Below, piece after piece: positions 45,561-57,300 of a stretch of DNA of 64,000 nucleotides (positions are counted from its first letter, which is position 1; each line of letters begins with the position of its first letter). Under the pieces are notes generated by a model. That model was not told the DNA's origin, ran no database searches, and worked only from the letters and a program-made list of their open reading frames with translations. The stretch comes from Phyllostachys edulis (taxonomy: Eukaryota; Streptophyta; Magnoliopsida; Poales; Poaceae). Location: contig CM070559.1 of assembly GCA_036346405.1 (NCBI GenBank), positions 38,601,889 to 38,665,888 of the forward strand, given 5' to 3'. Both the position numbers and the translations under genes were made by a program.

Positions 45561-46125
45561 GCATGAAACTACTATACCGTTGGAAATGCATTCTAAAGAT
45601 ATAGCGTGGGCTAGTAGCTCCCTAATAACTCAGATGGCCTTGATCTACCCCTTTTTATCCAGCAGTTTCTGTTGCCCTACTGGGTTTCGCGCTGACTAGG
45701 TCGAAATGAACAGTACAACTTTGTTTAGAGTACGGAAATTCACCGGTGTCCATATAGGAATTACATCGTTTCCTATGATAAAATCCATGTGGATTTATGT
45801 GTTTTAAATATGCCTAATTGTTTAGCATTTGTCACACATCAATCTCCAATCCTCTACTATCAAGATTTGATTAGTTGCTGTCAGCATTTATCATTTATTC
45901 ATGGTTGTGACGCCATTTTAAAGGGGAAAGAAGAGGGAAAGCATACATGGTTGTAACTTGCGAGTTTGTTACCCTCTCTAATCCATGACAAGGACAACCC
46001 AGCGTCAAACAATCGAGCATATTGAGTTTCATGCACCAACTAGTTCACACAAAAATTTAAACTGTTGAGGAAAAGAGAACAATATATTGATGCTTCAACA
46101 CTTCCCCTTACATCTAAATTCTCAG
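45561..46125. other. Intergenic, nothing recognised
   Basis: AT-rich, with no supported gene. Confidence 0.4.
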
Positions 46126-46556
46126 GCCTATTAGGTTGACTCAAAGTGAGATGCAATTATTATATTTTAATTGTGACAGACAGGTCTCCAACTTAGGATC
46201 TCTTGACCTTAATATATACTTCTTCCAGTTCACAAAAACATATCGTTTTGGGATACACGTGGTCAACCTTTTCAAACTTTAGCTGTCGATATCTTTTTAA
46301 ATATTTAGGTTGAATATATAAAAATCATATATGTAGATTCTGTTAGGCCTATTACATTGACTCAAAGTGAGATGCAATTATTATATTTTAATTGCGACAG
46401 ACAGGTCTCCAACTTAGGATCTCTTGACCTTGATATATACTCCTAGTTCACAAAAACATATCGTTTTGGGATACGCACGGTCAAACTTTTCAAACTTTAG
46501 CTGTCGATATCTTTTTAAATATTTAGGTTGGATATATAAAAATTATATATGTAGAT
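46126..46556. repeat. Direct tandem duplication of about 215 bp
   Basis: Copies at about 46126-46342 and 46343-46556 share long identical stretches (TTGACTCAAAGTGAGATGCA, CAGACAGGTCTCCAACTTAG, TATCGTTTTGGGATAC). They differ at scattered bases and a small indel. The duplicated block includes the left end of the MITE at 46217-46696. Confidence 0.9.
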
Positions 46557-46696
46557 TCATCTCAAAAAGTACTCTCATGATATTATAATTTTATTGGGTT
46601 TTATAAATATATTATAGTAGAAATTGATGATCAAAGTTGGTTTTTAAGAACCATGTCGATATCTAAAACGATATGTTTTATGAACACGAGCAAGTA
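46217..46696. mobile_element. Stowaway-like MITE with partial internal duplication
   Basis: The left end TACTTCTTCCAGTTCACAAA matches in inverted orientation the right end (opposite strand TACTTGCTCGTGTTCATAAA). Both continue into ACATATCGTTTT. A TA dinucleotide at both edges fits a Stowaway (Tc1/mariner) target duplication. The second block of the 215-bp duplication lies inside, which makes it longer than usual. Confidence 0.7.
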
Positions 46697-49600
46697 TCAC
46701 GATGAGTTTCCTACGCCAACAGTTCACCGAAAATGTTGTCCTATTAAAGAAAAGTGGACAATGTATTCGCTCTTTAGCAAATTAACAGTTATTTAGAGCC
46801 ACCATGCGTGCCCCTGTGTCATCGATGTCATGCCACTGGCTTGATCCGCGTGCTAACAACCGAGTGTCCTTTCAACATCACAAAACTATTCATTCGTCAT
46901 GTATCCTCGCAGAGTCGCAGGCCGACCATATGCAGTGATGCACGGAATATTCTGGCGGCATAATTTGAAATATGCCACTCTGGCAAGCCTTGTGCAGCCA
47001 TAATAAGAAGATCTAGGATCTTGCAATTAGTTTTGACCTCCTCTTTCTTATAGAAAGATCCTCTACGATTCTGTTTCTGGTGACTAGAATTGCTCCATGT
47101 CATTTGCTAGAATCAGTGGCCGGCACAGGACAAAATTCTAGCCTGGACAAACGGCAAGCTTAACTATGGCTATGCATACAAAGTTGACAATCACACTGAT
47201 TTTAAACTAACAACAATCCTAAAGTCCAATACATATATTAACGAGGTACCTGGGTCCTCTGGTGCTAGCTCCAGCCAAGCATAGGCGGACCAGCCTTAGT
47301 GTTGGGTCTGCCCCTGGTTAGAATCCATGGTGAACGGAAGCACGAAACAGTGATGCGTCTCAAGAAGCAAACAGCTGCTTTTGCCGAGCATATGCAAGCA
47401 TGGTCCGTTGGTCCTGCATTACCCAGTAATCGTCATGCAAGCAGTTGGCGTCGAAACACTAGCTCTGAAGGTTTATGAAGCCTTGAACAGTCCCAAAGGG
47501 GGGAGGAGGTGGTGACGCCGTGGCGGACAGCGACACGGTGGGAGCGGCCACTGAAAAGGGCAGCAAGCAGTCAAGGAACACGGGGAATTATGCGGGGAGG
47601 ACGAGAGCGACTATTGGGGTGGTGTCCTTCAGGTGTTGAGGAGGCCACCTGTGTGGCGGGAGAAAAATGTGCCGGAAAGGGAGAGGTACTACCACGAGTA
47701 CTGCTGTGCGCGCTATCGCTCGACGTGCGACGTGCAGGCAGACGTGGGTGGCAGCGTTGTTCCATGCGTGAGGGAGACGCCGCCATCGCTGCTTCAGCTG
47801 TTCACACCTCACATTATTGATGCTGTAAGAGCAGTATATATTCTTGGTGGTCTCGGTGAGTTTCTTCTTGGAATCTTGTTACTTCAGCCACTGAAGTGAA
47901 AATTCACTGGTCCATATGCATCATCTGGGACCAAAATGGACGAGACGAGACCGAAGAAACGTCGAGAAATTTCTGGGATCAAATCTCCGTCCTAGAAACC
48001 GTAGTTGTCAATTTAGGCCCAGAATAGCTAGAAGGTTCCGTTCTGAGAGGAACAGTTATAGGCGTGTGCCAACTGCTAAGCAAGGAGCACCCCGGCATGT
48101 GTACACATTTGCTGCAGGTCTATGGCGGTGTACATAAATACATGTGTTGTCGCCAGGGCCATTATCGGGGTGGGCAGCAGGGCGACCGCCCAGGGCCCAG
48201 GAGGGACAGGGGCTCGAAATCATGCTCTGTACCAGTATATATCATGTATGAGTAACATTTGGCCCAAGTTAAGGACCTGAGCCGGCGAGGTCAACTCCCA
48301 AGCAGCATGTTGCCCATCCAAAAGTCTCGTTGCTCCAAAACTCCACCCCTTCGTGAGTCGTGATGCCTTCATGTTTCAGTGGCATAGCCCTTCGAGAATG
48401 GTAAGTCGTGGGTCTCGCGGCATCAGTCCCCACCTCTCGTCTCTCCCTGCGCCGTACAAAACGTCGTTGCTACCGCCTGCCTCACGTTGTTTACCCAGAG
48501 TCCCAGACCAGGTTGACGCCATTAATGGAGGATGAGAGTCCAATTTCATTTATTCTCATCCACCTTCCATATGCAACGGTTCTACTCGAAATCCCTTGTG
48601 CCGCATACATGATGTGTTTTCCTGATTAATCTTTCACTGATTCATTGTTAAATAACACACAACATTTGCACTGTTGAAGAAAAAAACATAACTTTGGTTC
48701 ATTCGGTTCTAAAGATGACTATTAGGTTTGAGAGAGGGTGAGAAGGGGATTTCCTTTGGTTGATACAATTTTCTAATTTATAGCATATTTGCACTAATTT
48801 TCTAAATATGATGTTGCTTTTTCTATTTTTCAATACCTTTTTCACAAATTATATGGCTGAAGTTTTCGTGGATTCTTCTTGCTACCGTTTTCATGTTGTG
48901 GGTCATATCTCGTTATCAAAGTCTAGGTACTTTTGTTCTTTATTTAAAGCAATTCTTATACTAATGTGTGATAAGATGCCGTCTAGTAAAGTATTTACTG
49001 GATGTAGGTATCTGAAAATGTCACTTTTTGTGACTGGATGGAGTACTATTTAGAGCCTAGAGGACATAATTTATGGTGTACTGAACATTAGCCTTGCAGC
49101 TGAAACAAAAAACTTATGAGTATATGTGATCGAACAAAGGGGCTCCATTTTTTTCTCACAAGGCTCTGGTGCTCGCGTTGTAATATCAAAAAGAGTGTGA
49201 GGCTCATCACAAAGTAAGAGAAAAGAAAAGTGTGGTCCCGCCACGGCCAGGCAGCCCAACTCCCTCTGCGGACGCCGCGGCCTGCCTGTGTTTTGAAGTC
49301 CTCACGGCCCACCGTAGGCCTTCCGAAACCCACCTGTCTCTCGCCGTCTCGCGCGTGGGAAAACCGTCTCACCCCGGGCGCTTACAGCTTTGTTGTAACC
49401 TAGCTCTTGTCTCGCGCACCCGGAGGCTTGCCGAGAGGCCCAGCCCTGGAAGCGCGGAACACCGGCCTAGCCAAATGCCGGACAAGGCCAACAGCCACGG
49501 CAGTGGCGCACCGCACGCCGGCTGCGGCACGAGTTCCCCTTCCCGTCGCGCAACCACTTCCCGTCATCCCGTGGCGGATGGCTGCACGAATTTATCCACC

Positions 49601-50339
49601 GTGTGTGCGCACCGGGCCAACCCTCGCGAACGCGTCCAGCTCGTTCCTCGCCACCCAGTGCCTTCCAAAGCGTTTAGCACCTGGAAGGGCTAGCATTGGC
49701 CATTGGCACTTGGCAGTGGATATTTCAGGCGAAGGAGAAACATTAGTTAGTACTTTCTGTCATCATACTGCATGTGTTTGTTCGTGAGGCTGGTCTGTCT
49801 GGTCGTGTCATGCCAGATCGGCTACTGCAAGGTGAAATCATGGCGTGCGTGCTAACTCTTGCAAGTGGAAAAGGGGATTGAGAAGGGATAGCCGTTTCTT
49901 CTTGTATGGGTGCAGCCGTACCGGAAAGTTGGATTTAATCCTTTTCAATAGCAAGGAAACATTGCAGTAAGACATTGAAAGTTTGAAACTACAAGTCTAC
50001 AACCGGTAAAATAAATAGTAAAATACCCGACCAGGCTTTGTACAGGGCAAGGAATGCAACTATGCAAGAGCAACCCCAGCACCAGCAGGAAATGGTATTT
50101 TAGGCAGCTCCTTCCCGGACAGCAGGTATAGGCCCGAAATTAAATCTTCTGCTGGGGGCCTCGGCGGGCCCCCGCATCCACACGAGGGGAGCGCCGGGGG
50201 CCGGAGGGTTGCTCTCGGTGAGGCCCTCCAGCTTTGACTTCCAAAAAGCCGGAAGTCCCTAAACAGGCCAGCTTCAAAAATATTTTTCCGTTTAGCCAAA
50301 AGCCACAATACATTAGAAACTGAAAGTTGGGCGAGAGAT
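46697..50339. other. Intergenic with GC-rich patches, no gene called
   Basis: GC-rich patches at 47.50-47.82, 48.16-48.23, 49.23-49.70 and 50.06-50.24 kb carry overlapping open frames on both strands (longest 153 codons at 49232-49693). None has a recognisable domain. The mosaic of short GC-rich patches in AT-rich DNA suggests old transposon or exon fragments. Confidence 0.35.
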
Positions 50340-50798
50340 TGAAGAATCTAGATCCGTTATTATAAGTTAATGAAGTATTTTGGTTATTAATGACAAACCT
50401 ATTTGTGAGACTAATGCTTCTATTGTTATACCTATTATTTAGTCTCAGTTGGATAAAAATGTGAAAATCAAAGAGGTATGCATTCGACATCATATTTCTA
50501 TATCTTGTTGCATTCCTCGGATTCAAAATATAGATTGAACTCCACTAAAAGTCTAACTTGAACATGTGCATATGTTTTATTACACATTCGTGTATGCACA
50601 CATTTAGGGGGAGTTCACTCTATGTTTTGTGGTTTCATTAGTATTGATCAATATTTATTTATCCACGTATATTAAGGATCTTTACTTTGAAACATATCAA
50701 ATGAGTATACAAAACTTTTGTAGTTCATATATACTCATATGACCTTACATTCAATTATTTGTAATTGTAATGGTTGTCATCAATTACCAAAGAGGGAA
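50340..50798 (+). mobile_element. LTR-start fragment joined to retrotransposon 3' interior
   Basis: 50340-50420 resembles the first 80 bases of the LTR at 50799 (shared ATTAT(A/G)AGTTAATG, CTAATGACAA-type and GACTAAT landmarks). The following DNA carries GGGGGAGTTCACTC and ends in TCATCAATTACCAAAGAGGGAA, a purine-rich tract directly against the next LTR, as in the 3' end of Copia-type elements. I read it as a truncated 5' LTR, a large deletion, and the 3' interior end of one element. Confidence 0.5.
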
Positions 50799-52824
50799 TG
50801 ATTGGAGTATCTTGACCCACCATTATGAGTTAATGTCATGTTTGTGGTAACTAATGACAATCATATTGTAGGACTAATATTTTTCATGAGTTAGGTAAAT
50901 AGGTTATGTCCCACGATGATGAAAACTTTAGATAACATCATGAGTTGAATGCCATCAAGTCAAGTTTCAAGAAGATGATGGATCATGTGTTGATTCATAT
51001 CAAGATCTCGAAGAGAAAATCGTGAGTTGATCATTAAATCAAGAGAAGACCCATCATGTGTTGATGAAGGACATGTGAAGAATGCATCATGAGTTGATAC
51101 ACATTCAAGACAAAGATTTCAAAGTAAAGAAGATCATCATGTATTGATGATATTCAAATCAAGAGCTTGGAATAACAGATGCATCATGGGTTGATGCATA
51201 TCAAAGTCAAGGATCCGGACTTGAAATGAAGATGTGCGTCATCAAGCTTCAAGTATTTGTACAAGGCAAAGGTATAACTAGCTAGAGCTAAGCATATGTT
51301 CCTAGCCTTTTACCGATCTTGGTGTTTGGATGAAAGATCGGATTGCTAATATAGGTTTGCCGTACTATTAAGATGGGTCTTGACTAGTAGCTTGAGAGTG
51401 TCATGTGTTGATAGCTCGATATGCTTGCTCTAGCTATCGTTAGCATGTTGCCAATATATGCGAATGTGTTTTGCAAATAATTGAGGTTCATGCAAAATCC
51501 TTGTAACATGTGACTTTAGTTTGCGAATGTGTTTTGCAAACGGTTTAAGTCCATTTGTGCATCTTGCGTCAATTAGCAAATGTGTTTTGCAAATTGAGTT
51601 GAAACAAGGTGTGTAATCTGTTTTCAGCTTTGTTGGCAGTGGACAGTCTGACCGCCCATGTCAGTCGGTCTGATCGGTGGAGTGTCTGTCTGACCGCCAT
51701 GTGTTGGTCGGTCTGACCGGTCACTGGTCAGCGGTATGACCGCATTTGTTTAGTGATATTACCGCAAGGCGGTAGTACCGATCTTTTGTTGGCCGATCGT
51801 ATTTTCCAGAGAATGTGTTTTTCTGGTTTTAGCTTGCTCCTTTATGGAGCGGTCTGACCGTCCCTCTAGCGGTTTGATCGGTTTGGTCTGGTCTGACCAG
51901 CCATTGGTTGACGGTCAGATTAGATGTGTGTCCAATGGCTAGTTTTATAGCCATTGGAGCAAGGACGGTTTAACTGGCTATTGGTTGGCGATCAGACCGG
52001 GATTCTCTGACTTTTCAGCAAATTCTCTCCAACGGCTAGTTTTTGTATGTGGGCTATAAATACCCACATTGGTCGGTTGTGGAAGTTGTTACTGGTGCTA
52101 TTCATTCCCTTGAGCAAATAGCAAGCCCCCTCATCTCTTATGTGCATGTATTGCACTTAGTGAGCTTAGAGAGGAAACCCTAAGTGCATATGTTGCATTA
52201 GGTAGTGGATTGTGTATCCATTGAGCTTAGACATTTGATTCGTTCAAGTGAGTTTCTCCGACTTGTTACTCTTGGTGTTTGTCGGCACTTAGACGGCTTG
52301 GAAGAGTTGCGCCGGTGATCTTCTCAAAGAAGGTTGTGAGAAAACCTGGACGGTTGTGAGTGGTTTGGTGCTCACCATCTCCGGAGTGGAGAAAGAGCAA
52401 CCCCGAGTGGATTGAGGTGTTGGTTCGAGTGGTGAACCGGTCCAAGTGGTTGGACTTACCTCAGAGGTATTGGCTCAAGTTGTGGAGCTAGTCCAACGTG
52501 ATTGAGCTTACCTCAACGTGGATTATGGGAGACCGGCAAGTCTCCGAACACCACAGTAAAACATTATTGTGTCATTGTGGTTTGCCTTCTTGTACTTTAC
52601 TCTATTGCAATTTATATTCCTAGAATTAAATTGCTTACATGTCTTTGTATGATTGCTATCATTATCAATAGTCTTGTATTGTTAGTGCACTTAGTAAAGA
52701 CTAGTTGGTTTAGGTTTTAATTTGGTAAAATCAAATTGATTTACAATTACGCATAAAACTCGGTTTTAGCCCAAAGGTTTTTGAAACTGCCTATTCACCC
52801 CCTGTAGTCGGCCTCAATCTTACA
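50799..52824 (+). mobile_element. Long LTR (3' LTR of a deleted retrotransposon)
   Basis: It starts TGATTGGAGTATC and ends CCTCAATCTTACA (TG...CA), 2026 bp, with a purine-rich tract just upstream. A TATA box (GGGCTATAAATACCC) lies at about 52053. GGTCTGACCG-type motifs fill 51.63-52.02 kb. The terminal CCTATTCACCCCCTGTAGTC segment is typical of long-LTR Copia families in grasses. No internal coding region follows. Confidence 0.65.
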
Positions 52825-52827
52825 GGG

Positions 52828-53394
52828 ATGCTTCTTGGGCCTTTGCGGGTGGAATTTTGGTGGTTGCCATTAGGATTTGAAGAAACTTACCCGTCACTGC
52901 CACTGGACAAAACAAAAAGGACTGAGATGGGAACCCTAGCCCCTTTCCATCTCTTGGTCTCCCCTCGCCCCACCCCTCGCACGTCGCCGACGCCTCTTCT
53001 CCTCGAGCGTCGTCGCCTCCAATCCACGTGCCTCCTCCCCGCCACCGGCAGCGACGTCACCTCTCTCCTCTCCCTCTCCATCTCCCGGTCTCACCTCCCC
53101 CCACCTACGCACCGCCATCGCCTCCTCTACCGAGACTCCCTCTCCATCGCCTCTCTCCTCTCCCGGATCCGCGCCGCCACTCCAAGCCGGACCACCAACA
53201 CCCCAAGCCCAGATCCGCACCATTGCTTCCTCCCGGAACCACGTGACGTCGCCTCCTCCTCCCCCGCTTTGCGTGGCGCCGCCGCGACGCCGCCTCTGGC
53301 CGAATCTGCGTCGCCACTTCCTACCCTGGATCCACCACCGCACCTCGAGTTCATGATCATGTTGGTGTTTGTGTTCATGTTCTTGTTTGGTTAA
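52828..53394 (+). other. 188-codon open frame of low complexity, doubtful
   Basis: Pro/Ser/Arg-rich, without a domain, in CT-rich DNA with competing frames. A hydrophobic end (MIMLVFVFMFLFG) is the only distinct feature. It begins right after the LTR, so any promoter would be the LTR's. It could be an LTR read-through transcript or a first-exon fragment of a lost gene. I do not consider it a proven gene. Confidence 0.2.
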
Positions 53395-54302
53395 TCACAC
53401 TTTTTTTGCTTGGATCCAAAATGTTACAATTTTGTATGTTGGTGTGTTACAAATCTGAAAAAGAACATGAACTACGAGATAGTGCGGGTTGAATAAAAAG
53501 GAGATGAACCCGAAAATCCGAGCAAGAGAGGTGTAAGTTCATTTTCTTGTAATTTCTTATGATTTTTTTGTTGTAGGATCCGAATCTCTAGGCAAAACGG
53601 ACGACGGATAGAGTAGATGGATATCCTCCTAGGCGGAGAAATGCGCATTTTACCTTCTACACTTGTTTTTTGATACTGCAAAATGTTCCTCAATTATTCG
53701 TAACTTAGTAAAATTAAGTCGTTTAATCAATATTTTTTTTTAAAAAAAAACAACAATATTTACACTAAATCACTAAATTAGAACACAAACATGCCTTACA
53801 CAAACGTGCCTTCCGAAACCTAAAAGTATTTCAGATATTCCATCCTTCTTTCATCGCTGAAGCAACCAGCCAAGCCAATTGAAACCAGACTACCAAACGA
53901 CGTTTCAGGAAAAACTGCATCCATCAGATACGGCTGCTTTTTAGCTAAGAAGTCAAAAGAACAACTTATCTCAAAAGTTACATATCCCCATAAATACCAG
54001 CATTTTCCCCATCATACTAGTACCATTTATTGCATCAAACATTACAATTTTCTGATACGCCAATGCTGTTCTCCACAAACAAGCATTAATCACATACAGT
54101 TTACGCACAGAATATACATACATACCGATAGATCATTCTTATTTAAACAGGGGCCAAGCGAAGGCACCCTTCATATATGCTGCTTCTTCTGATGTAAAAA
54201 TTGTAGAAGTCCGGACAGACCACGGATCACGTTACCCCCTGCGGTCATCAAACCCAAATTAAGCGCTACTATCTGTCCTACCGACGATTTCCTATACATC
54301 CA
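53395..54302. other. Intergenic and 3' untranslated region of PGDH
   Basis: The part nearest 54302 (about 54100-54302) is probably the 3' untranslated region of the minus-strand PGDH gene. The rest shows no gene. Confidence 0.4.
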
Positions 54303-57300
54303 TCATAGCTCGAGGAACACGAACTCCTCGATCGCCGGGATCTTCCCGATCTTCTCGAGCGTCTCCTTGTTGGGCTCCTCGTCGACGCCGATGGCCATGA
54401 TCGCCTGCTTGCCACGGAAGGTCCGGCCGACGCTCATGAAGCTAATGTTCACGTTCCTCTGGCCGAGGATGTTCCCGACCTTCCCGATCATCCCGGGCTG
54501 GTCGACCTGCCGGCAGAGGATCAGGTTGCCCTCCAGGCTGACGTCGACCTCGTAGGGCCCGACGACGGTGAGGTGCGGCACGCCGTACTTGACCCTGCCT
54601 TCGAGGACGATGTCCCCGCCGTCGCTGATCGCGCCAGCGAACTTGGACTGCACGTGCGAGAGGCGGACCTGGATGGACTCCACCGGCGCCTCGGCGGTGG
54701 CGCTGTCGTGGGAGACCCGCTCCTCGGTGATGCGGAGGCCGCGCTGCTTCGCGGTGTAGTCCGCGTTCACGAGGTTGACGAACGTGCTGGACACGGGCTC
54801 CACGATGCCCTTGGTGACCATTGCGCGGAGGAGCCTCGTGTCGAGGTCGTCGGGGTCCCGGGCTGAGGTGTACACCACCTTGACGCCCTTGATGCCGCTC
54901 TCGCCGGCGACGAGCTGCACTGCTAACCTGCCCAGCTTCTCTGCCAGGGAAACATACGGAGCGAGCTCTGACAGAACCTGACAAAGAAAGAAAAGGATTC
55001 ATAAGATCGAGTTATCCAAGTACTTGCATAATTGAAGTATGAACGAGTTGTCCAAGTTCTTGCATAATTGAAGTATGAACCTGACATTTCAAGAAATTTC
55101 GTACCTCAGCTGGGACCATTGGAGCATTCACGGCTGTCGCTGCGAGTTCGCCTCTCAGTGCACCGACAACAGCTTCGGCTACTTCGATAGCGACGCCTTC
55201 CTGTAATTTTGGAGCAGTTCAGTAATCAGAGACAGCGGTAAGTGTTTTACATCAATGTAGGACATGTATTGACATGGTTGTAGGTAAGATGCAGACCTGG
55301 GCCTCCACTGTGCTTGCTCCAAGGTGGGGTGTAACAGTGACATTCTCATGAAGGACCAGCTTGCTGTCCTTCGGTGGGGGCTCCTCTGTAAAGACATCAA
55401 GAGCTGCCTGGTCCATTGGTAAAGAGAAGCTCTATCTTTCAGAGAAATCTTCACATTGATGAGTTAGAAGAAAACTGAGTAGAGGAAATTTCTGATCACC
55501 TGAGCAACTTTGCCGGAGTCGAGGGCTCTAACCAGAGCATCTTCATCGATCACTCCACCTCTGGCCACATTGATGATCCGAACACCGGTCTTCATCTTCG
55601 CGAAGGACTCGTCGTTGAAGATCTTGGATGTCGTCGGGGTGAGCGGCATGTGGAGGGAGATGAAGTCGGCTCTGGCTATGGCCTCGTCGAAAGATACCAG
55701 TTCAGCTCCCATGGCACGGGCCCTATCGGCGGGGGCATAGGGATCATGAGCGATCACATGCATCCCAAGTCCTTTCGCTCGTCTCGCTACCTCTGAACCA
55801 ACCTTCCCGAAGCCCATGACGGCAAGAGTCTTTCCAACCAGGGAAACTCCGACGTACTTGGTTCTTTGCCATTTTCCTGTGGCAAAAGAGAGATTTGTTC
55901 AATACATTTATTAGCGAGAATGAACCGGTTGCATTAAGAGCTTAACAGACCATATGTAAAACAGCAATACATCATCTCATTAGTACAACCAGGGACAGTA
56001 CTTGCTTTTGTATTCCACAATTAAAATTATAGAGTAATTTTACAGTTTATAGTTTACCCAAGTCTCAAGTGCACTTTTAGAACAGAAGTAGACCTTTTAT
56101 ATGCACTGCCCAATGATGAATTTGTTGTTAATCTCTACGGTGAAAATACCTACTGGTGTTAGATCATTTCTATACCAATCTGCTAAAGTTGATCGAGGAT
56201 CTTATTCTCCACTAAATAAAATTAAGCCAGTCTACATCCACCAAAGTTTCACCTTGACAAAGCTTGAATGTTTTACTGTCATAAAGCACCAGAAAGCAAC
56301 AAGTTTCCAAAATATCAGATAGCGATCTTGCTTCAACAAGTAGAATTATTTTCAGAACTTTGGCAAATAGGTAATCCATTTACAAAAAGATCAGTTTGCT
56401 AAAGTTGATCGAGGATCTTATTCTCCACTAAATTGAGGCATCATGCCTTTAATACATAACATATTACCAACATGGTCTTGCATAAATTCCCCAAGAAGCA
56501 ATAAGCGTCATCTTGGTGAATTTCTAACCATTCATCATGAGACACGTAAAGATCCAAGATTACGCCAGCCAGTGTTAGATTCGTCCATAAGAAACCAACG
56601 CTTATATTGAAAACGGACCCGAAATTCATAGCTAATAAGGTTAATTCCTTATATGCTATTGGAAATTTCTAAAATCCCTGATTGTGTCACTGACATGTAG
56701 AATCTAATTTCCAATAATCCTTGATTGTGTCACTGACATGTAGGGTCCAGACCCATATGTCAGTGATACAATGAGTGACATATAAGTGATGATACAAACT
56801 TTCGATAGCAAATAAGGAATTGTCCCTAGCTAATAACAATACAGTTATAAACTTAAAAAATTTCCATACATCTTTCTTTTTTGAAAAATATTTCCATATA
56901 TCTTCACCCTGGTTTGTGCAATGTCCGATCTCATGCTTATGATTAGCAAAGGCATTAACATCATAACTTTGCTATCTGAACTAACAGCAGAATGAAGGCA
57001 TATACCCCTCACCCACAGTTATGATACATCTCTTCTGGTCACATTGACAAGCTGTCATTATCTGAAAGACTTTAAAAACGGAAAAAGGCAATGGACTGTG
57101 CTCAATCAATCGTCCGCAACAAGCAGGTCGTCGATATCACAATCAACTTAGCTCTTACCGAACACCTTGTTCCTTTTTCTGTTTTTCTTTTGTAACAGTT
57201 TCAGCAGGTTGTGACACCTAAGTTACTACGGGTAATGTGTCTGTACTTGAATTCTTTTTCTGTTTCCTGCAGAAACAGGGATTGGCGTGATAGGCGCGGG

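Noticed and set aside
47509..48255. Cluster of short open frames as a possible multi-exon gene
   Set aside because: No frame continues across plausible GT/AG junctions into a recognisable protein. The composition fits old transposon fragments.
49232..49787. GC-rich 153- and 126-codon open frames as a possible gene
   Set aside because: Both frames overlap each other and an opposite-strand frame. There is no domain, promoter or splice support.
50791..52829. GGGAA/GGGAT as target duplication of a solo LTR at 50799-52824
   Set aside because: The left GGGAA is part of a purine-rich tract next to recognisable 3' interior sequence, so the similarity is likely chance and the LTR is not solo.
52936..53343. 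135-codon minus-strand open frame rich in Arg and Gly
   Set aside because: Low complexity from GC-biased DNA with no domain, and it overlaps another equally weak frame.
54442..55002. Overlapping 186-codon open frame within PGDH exon 5
   Set aside because: It is an out-of-frame shadow of a very GC-rich exon, with an Arg/Gly-rich product of no sense. The true frame has the ACT domain.
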